In this document: in pieces, positions 54,390-64,000 of the stretch
Position numbering within the stretch: position 1 is the first letter of the stretch
How the letters are laid out: each line of letters opens with the position of its first letter
DNA from: Inonotus obliquus
Taxonomy: Eukaryota > Basidiomycota > Agaricomycetes > Hymenochaetales > Hymenochaetaceae
DNA length: 64,000 nt
NCBI GenBank assembly: GCA_032164295.1
Contig: JAJHTX010000006.1
Span: forward strand, 1,860,001-1,924,000
Direction of reading: 5' to 3'
Notes under the pieces: model-generated
Databases searched by the model: none
Seen by the model: only the letters and a program-made list of their open reading frames with translations
Told to the model about the DNA's origin: nothing
Program-made: the position numbers and the translations under genes

Positions 54390-57300
54390 TTACTCCGACA
54401 TCTCCTCATCACTGTCCATATCTTCATCACTATCCTCTCCTTCCGCAACGTCAATGGCATCAAGATTAATATCATGATCCGCACCCATGTACGAATCACA
54501 GATAACATAAAGCTTTAATTTGTGCATGCCCTTCGGAAGAGTGAACTCCAACTTCACGTTCAGACTCCTTTTGATAGTAACACGTTTGATGGAAAGCAGC
54601 TGTCTTGTACTTGGCTCTCCAACAACTAACCACCAGTTTGACATTTTGCGCGAAGGGTAGAATGGTGCGACTACGCGTTGGTCGTCTTCGTCGTCCTCGT
54701 CTGCGTCTCGTGAGAGTGCGACTTGCAGGAAGATAGGTGACCCAGCAGTATATTCTCCCTTGACGAGTTCCGGTTCGACCTCTAGGGTTGGATATGAGTT
54801 GACGAATGCCGCTACGTCACGCCTGGAAGGATAATCAGTATGATTTCTGTCCATGCTGATAGTATATACTCACATCTTGCGGTTGTCCATCTGCAATAAT
54901 TCATTGCGCTTGTCGTCCTCCAAGTCCATGATATCATACACAGATTCTACAGCCGCTTCCTGGCATCGTTTGATTACCTATGAATTCTGTTAGCGACCTT
55001 TGGACACTAACAATTACCGTATACAAATTTACCTCTGGCTCAAAGTGTGGAATCTGCTTCAACGGTGAATCAGTCTCCCACATAGCCTGCACAACCATCT
55101 GTGACAAGTCCATCGCCCCAAGTGCACTCAACCACGCATTAGACGACATCACATCCACACAGGCCGATAGTAAATTGAGCACTTTCTCGAGCACCAGCAC
55201 CTGATCCGATGCAAGGTCAGGTGGGAGTTGCAAACGCGAGAAGTGCGCCTGGAGGAGGAGGAATGTCTTGAAGTGAGGTGCCTCGAAGTCTGGCTTTTCG
55301 AGCTTGACGGGTACACGGTCGTAGATACGGCGGAGGAGGATGTCTTCGTGTCGACGGATCGGGATGGACTCGAATTCTGCAGACGACGAGACGACTTCGA
55401 GGAGACCCTTGAGCTTGGTTCGCTCCTTAAGCGAAAGCGTATAGACCTCAACGGTGACATCTGCAAAGCGACTTTCTTCAGAATATTGCGATGCCGACAG
55501 ATGAAAGGCACTTACAAGATATGTTGTAATATGCGGCAATCATTCCGAGGTTGAGAGCCGATACATCCATTTCATCCTCTGTAATTTGCGTTAGGGACAC
55601 CATTATCAGACATCTGGCTCGTTAAAACTCACCGATAGCAATACACTTCGAGTTAACGAGGTCATTGAGGGTATTCTCCACGAGCTCAGACAGGTGGTCC
55701 GAAAGATGCTGGTGGCTGACAGCGCTCAAGTTGTAGTAATTCGGATTTTGAGTCATGCGTCTGTAGAAGTACGTCCAAGTAAGAATATCCTAAAAACGCA
55801 TCACATGAGTTAAACAAGCAACAAAAGATACAGTACTGAGAACGGACCATAGCATCCTGCTTGTTCTCGATCGTCTTGACAGCAATTTCCGCAAGGAAGT
55901 AATCATGCAGCATATGCGTTGGTAAGTGAGATTCGATGGGTAATCCCTCACTCAAGAACTTCTTATAAAAGTCCTTCCTCGTTTGTTGGCACATCAAGAC
56001 GCATCGACTACGATCGTCCTCCAGGGGTCTGCACGCCTTACCCATCATTTGCAACACATCCGTTACAGGATAATCGACGTAGCGATGCTCTTTGCCCTCG
56101 AAGTACTGTACACCCATGATGATCACCATGTAGCTTGATAGTGGGATGTCCCACGCAACATCCCTGGATGCAACGACAACCTGGATGGCGCCTGCCTGGA
56201 ACAGGCGCTCGACGATTCGTTTGTCCTGCTTATTCAACGCCTCGTGGTAAACTCCAACGCCATGTCGCAAGTTCTCTGCCAACGAGCGATCGGTGACGTG
56301 ATCAAGATGAGGTTGAAGATCCGCTTCCTCGATGTTAAGGAAACGATCCTCATTTCGGTCTGCTGATGCATGAAGAAGGATGTCACTAGCAGTCATAGCA
56401 CATTGCTTCCGCGATGGAACAAAGACGATAACAGGTTTAACGGGAGAATATTCGGAAATGGCGAGGTATGCTGGCTTTGACATTGCGATCATCAAAGAGG
56501 GGAAGTGAGGAATCGAGAAACTCTGTAGATGGATGTCCATGTCGAGTGGGCGAGCACTAGGAGGGAAGTTAAAGATGGCATGACTCGGCACGCCCATCCA
56601 CTCGCCCAAGTCTCGCGCATTAGCGAGGGAGACGCCACATGCCACAATTCTGGTCTTGATTTCGGTCTGTGCAGAAACATATCTCGTTCGCGAGATAACG
56701 GCCTCGTAAACAGGCCCAATCTCACCACCAACAAGCTGGACTTCGTCAGCAATAAGCAGGCCAATGTTCTGCACGTTCTTTCGCTGTTTCCACCTTCGCG
56801 AAAGCACGTCCCATTGTGTTGGTGTACAGACAATCACATCACCTTTCTCGAGTAGGCGCAAATCCGCCGCTGTTTCGCCGGTCAAGCTGACAATCTCCTT
56901 TCCGCCTTGAAGATCCCCAAACTTCGCTCGCCATTCTGCGACTCGTTGATCAACCATATCTTGGAACGGCTCGATGCAGACTGCACGAGGGGAATCACGC
57001 TTCGACCATAATCGCAAAAGTGCGAACTCCGCGCAAATGGTCTTGCCGCTACCGGTAGGTGCACCGATAAAGACATTGTCATCGGTCGTATATAAGGCTT
57101 GGAAGACCTGCGTCTGGATCTTGTTGAACGTCCTTATCGTCGAGGAATATATGCTTTCGAACTCTTTGTTATGGAGTGCTGATAGGGGCAATGACTGTAA
57201 ATCAAGAAGAGCAGTGGGAGGAGGGAATTTTGCGGGTAAAATTAGATGTTTGAAGGAGATGGGCAGGCGCGTCTCTGCGTGCAGCCATCGCTCCGAAATT

Positions 57301-60300
57301 ACGGATATGTAATAATTCGGAGGAACTGGCTCGAACATCGGTACGGTAATCGTGACGTTGTGTTCGTCTTCCGCATAGCGCTGTCTTAGCACAAACGTGT
57401 CATGGAAGAGGATGATTTCACCATCGACATCTTCAACCATAATCACGAACTGTTCCGCGCCGCCATGGATCTTCTCGTCCCAGCGGAAATCAGGTGTGAT
57501 GGACAAGTCGATTCGCAGGAGTGACCTTGTGATTGGTTGGACTTGTGCTTGGAGATGCAGCTTTGGGAAGCTATGCACAAGGCGATGTACGAGCTTGCCA
57601 GCGTTCGGAATACCGATCAATTCACCAATTTCAGGAGGCGTCAAATCAAAGTAGCGGTACCATGGGAACTGCTTGCCTTCCGCTTTACGGATAACTTCGG
57701 CATGGACACCCTTGAATTGACGCAGTGGCGTCATGGAACCCCACATGCGCTTCTCCACCATCTTGCAGAGGTCAAGAGCAGCACGAGTCGGTATAGCCCA
57801 TCCACGTTTGAGGCAAATCTCATACATGGCACGAAGAATACGACCGGCGGATTGCTGTACGAAAACCATGTCCGCAACGAGCGCGAATCCTTCTAGTTTC
57901 AGCTGTGAAATGTATGCTTGTAAAAGCACGTTGATCTTCGCGGCAGGCTCGTCAACGCTTTCCTTCACAGGTATCGGTACTCGTTCAAGCAGCTTGCCAA
58001 GTTCCAGCTTCTCGTCCTGACGAACAGGGATAAGCTTGAACTCGTTTGATAGCGCAAATACCCTGAACAGTTCGAGCGTAGACATCGTGGGACGCAGGTG
58101 CTGATTGTAGGTTGCCATCGAGTTGTACGTCACGTAGAAGTGCGAAGCAATCCGACCTAATTCTGTGGACGTGAACTTGCCGGATTGACGCTCGTACTTG
58201 ATGAGATTACACTTCTCCAGTAAGGCAGCTGCGGAATGTGCAATGTCTGCCCGTTTCTGAATAAGCATAGGGTCATCGTCGAGGTAGTCCGGGCCAACGC
58301 TGTAGAGACCTGGCGACTTGAGCATGCGAACGTATCTGTTTAATTCATCAGCAAGTGCATATCCTTGGTGATTTCCCGAGGACGTACAAATAAGTGTATC
58401 CCAGCCACTGTACAGCTTCATCACGATTGCGGATGGTACCAAGGACAATCTCGGCATTAAGATTATCGGCAAGCTTTGAGACGAACTGCGACTCAATTGG
58501 CAATTGCTGATTCATCAAACTCAGATAATATTGCAGTTCTGAGTGATTCGTGATAATAATGCCTTCGCCAAATGTATCGTACTGTGGCCGACCCGCACGT
58601 CCAAGCATTTGCAAGACATCTTGAGATGATAACTCTACCCATCGTCCCTTTTCAGGATTGTAGATCTGCGTTCCCTTGATAACCACGGTATGCGCTGGTA
58701 GATTAACGCCCCAGGCAAGCGTAGCAGTACAAACGAGAACCTGGACAGAACCGTCGTCGAAAAGATCCTCAACAAGCGCACGATCTTCGCGAGTCATTCC
58801 GGCGTGATGAATAGCAAATCCGAAAGGAAGCAAATCGCGTAAATTCGGGTCTTTGACGTTTTGTGATTCTTGTTCAAGTATCTCCCTTGTTGCCGCTTCA
58901 GCTCGAACAAACTGGGTGATCGTTTCCTTTTCAAGTGCCATATCACGAATGAACTTCGCTGTCTTTGCCGTCTCCTTTCGTGAGTGCACGAATACGAGAG
59001 TCTGGTTCTTGCCGGCCTGCTCGAGGAGTTTTTCGTAGAGCACCTCATTCATTACCTGGTATCGCTTAATAGCTTTCTTTTCGGTAACACCGATAAACTG
59101 TTGTTGGAGACCGCACGGGCGATACGAGGCGTCAAAATAGAACAACCCTTTCTTCTCATCAACCCGAAGGAACGTCGCGACGTCCTGATAGTTCGGCAAA
59201 GTGGCGGATAGACCAACAAGCCGCACGTAGTCATTCGTCTGTTCCATACGACGTATCGTCCTTGCGATGATACTCTCAAGAACCGGACCACGCTCGTCGT
59301 GAAGCAAGTGAATCTCGTCGATGATCATCAGCCGGACAAGGTTCGTGTAGCTCAGATCGGTGCTCTTGCGAGTGATGACGTCCCACTTCTCCGGAGTCGT
59401 GACGATTATCTGAGTTTCCGCAATTTGCTGCTTCGTGAGCTGATGATCACCCGTTAACTCGCTGACTTTGACCCCGTAAGGCTCCAGGCGCTTGCTGAAA
59501 TTGCCGACCATTTCCTGGACCAGAGCTTTCATCGGCGCAACATATACAATTTTAAACGAGTCAAGATCAAACTCGCCGGTCTCCTCGTCGCGAACTTTAG
59601 CGAGCTCGTTCAGGAAAGTAAGCATCGCAACGTTAGTCTGAAAAGCCCCTTTCAGACAGGACTTTGAAAGAAAACAAGAACGTACTTACCTTTCCTGCGC
59701 CGGTAGGAGCACAAAGGAGAATTGGGTCGTCTTGACCGAACGCAACAGGGTAAAGTTTACTTTGAACCTTGTTGAGATTCTTGATGCCAGGGAACGCTGC
59801 TTGCGCCCACTGAGGCAGAGAGGATACTGGTACAAACTCTGAAGCATCACTATCCCTCTTTTTCGGAGCTGGGACATGGATTTCCTCGTAGCCTTTTTTG
59901 GAGCGCTTGAATGATCCCTCCGGAAGCTTGCACTTCTTGTTTGACATTAAGTGGCCACCCTGACTGAATACCATACCTTCAAGATCTAACATCTGCCTGG
60001 GCTGAGCTGTAGATCCGGGAGCCAGTGTGCCTGTCTTTGGTACGTTCTGCCTGGGTGTTTCGTCAACATCCATTGCGTCACTTGTCTTCACCACCTTGGC
60101 TTTACGGTCTCCAGTGAGTTCACGTAAGATCCACCCCACGCCCTTTTCTCGCATCGCTACCTCAACGTTGACTCGCTCGTCTGCGTCGCTACGCGCAAGT
60201 TTTGTGCACCAAACAATGACGTCTCGGTTCTTGAGGAACTTCGTAATCAGACCGAAGCTTTGATATTCGAAGAGTTCCATTAGTTGGTTTTCACAGTCAC

Positions 60301-61264
60301 GGAGAGAAGACTCTGAGCTCAGGATGGAAAGTACGGCAGTCGCTTTCTCAGTTGCAGTTGCAGGGTCTGGGTAGACTTCAGTGACCTGTCGCTGTACCCA
60401 GAAGCCATCGATTTCGTGAGGGGCAACAATCTCTTGATCTTGCTTTTGCTTGGGGGCTCGCTCTCCAGCTGCATCCGTGCCGAAAACGAGCTCGTCGTCG
60501 TCTTCCTCGTTACCCTCTGGCGTCCCGATCTGGTCCCTTTCTCCATCTTCTTCGTCCGACTCCTCTCGTATCTCAAACCCTTCTTCCTCCTCTTCCTCTT
60601 GTTCTTCCTCATCAAAAACAACCGCAACACCCAGCTCGTCGTCAATCTCAGCGTCTTTGCGTTCCATGTCCGGATCTGCAAGTTCAGCATCCTCGACACC
60701 ATAGTCGGTTATCTTCTTGGACAGGTTGACAAGTTGCGAAAACGTTTCGTTCGGAAGCGAGCCAAGGAGTTCTTCTATTTCCTTCTTCTTGTCGAAGTCT
60801 TTCATGGAATCATTCTTGAGGGTCTCGAGTACGGTGTCCGCTGCACTCCGAACGATATCGTTTGCTTGATCACCAAGCGCCTGATGAACTGTGGCCAGGA
60901 TGAGTTCGTAAACCTCCCTGGTCTCTGCCGTTCTAGGTCGGTAGGTGAGACCCTCTACTTCCTGCGTGACTTCTATGATATCCGTATATCTGAAGCCAGT
61001 CGTATCAGCGGTTTTCCGTTTTGCAGGACGGTCTGCACCTTCTTGATGCTCCACCGCCTTCTTTTTCTTTTTCTCCAGATCCTTCGGTGCCGAACGCTGC
61101 ACTCGTGAGCCCATATCCTTCGGGTTGATACGTCCTACAAGAGTTTCGGGAGTGCCATCTGGCTCGTTGTCTCGCCGGGGAAGACCTGACTTATCGGCAG
61201 TAAGAACGAGGGAAGAGATTGCACCATAGTTATAGCCAGAGAGGTCAGGCTTTCCCGGAGGCAT
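54390..61264 (-). CDS. BRR2: U5 snRNP RNA helicase Brr2
   Basis: Eight exons (59690-61264, 58388-59637, 55848-58335, 55633-55789, 55516-55578, 55033-55460, 54874-54977, 54390-54822) total 6498 nt, giving 2165 aa, the same size as yeast Brr2 (2163). Brr2 unwinds U4/U6 during spliceosome activation. The N-terminus reads [20 protein letters not shown], then an acidic linker. The first cassette has APTGAGKT, DEIH and [12 protein letters not shown], all intact. The second cassette keeps APTGSGKT but has DEVQ and QMMGKACRP, matching the known inactive, regulatory role. Each cassette is followed by a Sec63 unit. The acidic end ([18 protein letters not shown]) is usual in fungal Brr2. Intron 1 splits the first ATP-binding loop directly after GAGK. 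Confidence 0.97.
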
Positions 61265-63709
61265 TTTTTTGTAGTTCGAAAGAATTTAGGAAAGAGGAAG
61301 AGGAAGAAGGTAGAAGAAAATAGTTTGCGCACCGACTCACTCGAGCGTGACAAGTCGTCACCTAGTGGTCCCTGCTTGTGACGATCATGACAATGTTGGG
61401 TTGTGACACACCGCGACTCCTCAAGAAAGCAACTACTTTGTGCGCCACAGTACAACCACAGGACCCGAAACCCTCTTGGTATTCCTCGCACTGCGCGCAT
61501 TGTCAAAGGCATGTCTTCTTGAGTTACCCAGAGCTCAAACTCTTTAACTGATTGTACTAGTCCAGTATATAAACGACAAATCGGGCTGAATGTCAGTGCC
61601 GCACTTCAGGACACGAGTAATCTGCAAGGCCAGCATGTTGTGGAAAAGGAGCAATTCAGTATATTGCACGCCCACCGACCTACTGTAAAGATACAGACAA
61701 GGGATACGTTCCACTCTGCAGGACGCATTTCGATCGATGGCGTAGCCGCCGATGGCAATAGCCTTTGCTGTGCACGAGGCATACATGATTCCTACGATGT
61801 GCGAGGCATTTATAAACAAATTATCTGGTTATGGCACATGATCCTGCGGCCTTTCGATGCATGCAAAGACTGACCATACCAAGTTCGCTCATGACCGTAG
61901 AAGGCTATCAGCCATCTACTGGTCACGGTTGATTAGATTGCGCTGATGTTGCTGGTGAGTGGTAAGCCAGAGCCCTCAGATAAACTCTGCGCAGTCGCAT
62001 ACTCACAGAGAACATATGGATCCTCCTTCTTTAGCTTCGACCTAGTGAACGTAAATCTCTGCAGGTGCTTTGCGTTGCGTGTACCAGCGAAGATTAGTCC
62101 TCTGCATGAAGAACCCGATGTCCCTCAGCGAATCATCCTTTGCCTAGCGGAACTTGGTCACGAGGTGTCAGCAATGTTTTTGAGTGCACCTCTCGGCTTC
62201 CCTGGCCTGGTTTCTCTGTAGCTCCTGTTTCATCCATGCAAGCAATAATCCCTCCTCTCTAACAACCGTCGACGTAGCATCATATCATCAAACGCACAGC
62301 CGTCGAGGTCTATGTTTGACACGTAGATTGCCGACCTCATAAATCAGGGCGAAATCCACTAAAAGCCGACAATTGAGAACATTTGGCTGACAAGGCCTAT
62401 GGCGATTCCTTCTCCAATTCCGAAGATATTGATGCCAACTACACGATTGTTACGTTCAACCCCAGACCCTTCCCCCACAGACCCCACACCCCTCATTTGT
62501 CTGACGGTGCACTCGCCGACAATCGATCGCTCAGTATCTTGGGCTTGGTCACATCTGGTAGGGTCTGGTTTGGCGGAAGACCGCGATGGTTTTACAATTA
62601 TTAGCTCGTCGACCCTGAGTTCCAAGAGCAGACTTTGTGATATTGTGGTCTCTGACCTTCTCATCTTCGGGGCTGTCGGACCAAAACTCGAACATCTTGC
62701 ACTTGGCTCTGTGTATGTGATCAATCTAAAGACCGAATGTGGACTTGGAGGAAGGAAAACAACGAAATCGAGCCGCAAAGAAACAGGCACAAGCCGCGAC
62801 CCTTCTCATGATCTCTTGAGGGTATTCGTGAGGAAATTTGAAGAAAGTTGTGAGTTTCCCTGCTTACAAATACTAATCGTCTGCTGACAAGTACTCCACT
62901 TTCCCTTCGTTTGGTCTTTGCGAGATTTTCTAGGATTTTCTGCGACGGACCTCTTTCTGTTCTCGTAATTTCGACACTTCGCACTAAATCTGCCTGATCG
63001 GACATATCAGGACCAATAGAACAGTTTCTGGTATAGATACTGCTGGATCCGATTGAGGATACTGATCGATATTTTTCGACTCATATTGATCGAATCACAA
63101 GCAACGCCTCCGTTTCGTGTTGGATTGAGTTCCGGATGAGATACTGAGAGGGACCCCACGGGGTGCTTGGTTTTCGTTTCTCTCGTCGATTTTTTGTCCT
63201 CTTTGATCGCTCGGCACGTCACATCTCGTTTGAGTTACAAGTGTTTACCCTGACTAGTCCATTTCAGGCATTTGTCACGGGAGCTACATAATTCCTATTT
63301 CGGCAATTGTCAAACACGGTTCTCTCGAACAATATGTTATCATTATTTCTGTGCAATTCTCGGACGGAATATTCACTATACATACGGAGAACTTCTTTTC
63401 AAGCAGATGACTACTCGCTGGCTGAAACGGGCGCGTCGAGCAAAGCACTCCGCCTGCCAAGACATAGCATCTGTTGATCCTGAGTGAAGACCGACAACAA
63501 AATGGTGGCCAAGAAATGGTGGCCAAGAATCGGTCCCTACTTCATGATTTCGTCAGACGCAAAGAAGATATAAATTGGCGGGAGAACCTTACCTCGCATT
63601 ACCCGTCTCTGTTTCTTCACCAGAGCGAGCGAGGCTTGTTTGTTATCCCACTCGTCTCTCTCCTTTCTCTTACCCTGCATCTCTCTCGTTGTCTGTGCGT
63701 CTAGTGACC
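61265..63709. other. Intergenic between BRR2 and the sugar transporter
   Basis: No supported gene in 2.4 kb. Divergent promoters for BRR2 and the transporter are expected at the two ends. Longer frames (62359-62887, both strands) have no family features. A 14-bp tandem duplication lies at 63500-63527 and a TATAAA box at 63569-63574. Confidence 0.45.
63569..63574 (+). promoter_or_regulatory. TATA box of the sugar transporter gene
   Basis: TATAAA about 136 bp upstream of the start codon, followed by a pyrimidine-rich leader (63640-63700). Confidence 0.5.
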
Positions 63710-64000
63710 ATGTCCGACAACGGTAAGGCCGTCGTGGAATACTCCAGCGCGGAGTTGGGCCAGTCCAAGATTCCCAATCTTAATGAGAACATTCAAGCGA
63801 AGTACGTGCCCTTCTCCAGTGCGATAATCTGCACCAATTTATCGCACTGCCTATCACAGAATCAAGAATCCGCTGCATGGAATCCCTGAGGATCAGCTCA
63901 TGGTTGATGTAGAGCAGTGGGCGATCCAGAACCAGATGGAAGACATTCTCCCTCTCCTCCAGAAGGGTGCACTCGTCGCGCAGAACCCGACGGAATTCGA
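63710..64000 (+). CDS. MFS sugar transporter, N-terminal part (runs off window)
   Basis: The first two exons (63710-63801, 63860 onward) encode [18 protein letters not shown] and, after the intron, a cytosolic leader with [20 protein letters not shown] and [12 protein letters not shown]. This [11 protein letters not shown] leader precedes the first membrane helix in a large group of fungal hexose/polyol transporters of the major facilitator superfamily. The membrane part lies beyond the window, so substrate and integrity cannot be judged. The intron is GT-AG and phase-consistent. Confidence 0.75.

Noticed and set aside
60416..61108. 230-codon open frame on the plus strand
   Set aside because: It lies antisense to the first BRR2 exon; its Leu/Phe/Ser-rich composition is the mirror of acidic and Glu-rich BRR2 codons.
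62359..62887. Overlapping 143- and 162-codon frames on opposite strands
   Set aside because: Mutual shadows in non-coding DNA, no family features on either strand.
1..64000. CRISPR array, bacterial operon or ribosome-binding sites
   Set aside because: No regularly spaced repeats; introns and gene content show a fungal nuclear genome.

Overview
The window is nuclear DNA of a filamentous basidiomycete, most likely an agaricomycete. Nearly every recognisable gene is split by 50-65 nt introns, often many per gene. The set of genes fits such a fungus: DUF6699 proteins, an F-box/LRR-type protein, a fungal DUF262 protein, an intron-bearing tRNA-Asp, and a chromodomain Ty3/Gypsy retrotransposon. All gene models were spliced by hand from conserved protein motifs and GT-AG (or GC-AG) signals. 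Most close exactly in frame, and where one does not I say so.

Layout. 1-5.47 kb: repeat-rich, gene-poor DNA with one orphan reading frame (844-1653) and a stretch full of CGGTA/GGTATC words. 5,477-12,122: a minus-strand Ty3/Gypsy chromovirus with two 530-bp LTRs differing at 3 positions, a GCTAC target duplication, gag, a -1-shifted pol (protease, RT, RNase H, integrase, chromodomain) and an apparent Tf1-type self-priming signal. A second orphan frame lies just beyond it (12,482-13,258). 13.9-31.9 kb: a ClC chloride transporter (+), an F-box/LRR-type protein (-), a PIG-U/Gab1 GPI-transamidase subunit (+), ATG3 (-), a LYAR-type zinc-finger protein (-) and three DUF6699 genes (-). 31.9-39 kb: mostly empty, with one short Pro-rich gene. 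39-46.7 kb: cytochrome c peroxidase (+), a disordered hypothetical protein (-), the cohesion clamp-loader subunit DCC1 (+), a DUF262 protein (-) and tRNA-Asp(GTC) (-). 47-52.6 kb: a flavin monooxygenase (-) divergent from a dihydroxy-acid dehydratase family gene (+) with 25 exons. 52.9-61.3 kb: a single-pass membrane protein (-) and the U5 snRNP helicase BRR2 (-, 2165 aa). 63.7 kb to the end: the first exons of an MFS sugar transporter (+).

The host genes are mostly housekeeping functions: splicing (BRR2), autophagy (ATG3), GPI-anchor attachment (GAB1), mitochondrial peroxide defence (CCP1), cohesion (DCC1) and ion transport (ClC). They do not form one pathway. The most interesting items are the retrotransposon's self-priming signal and gag frameshift, the divergent monooxygenase/dehydratase pair (the dehydratase lacks a mitochondrial presequence), the DUF6699 trio, the eukaryotic DUF262 gene, three GC-AG introns and several 7-13 nt micro-exons.
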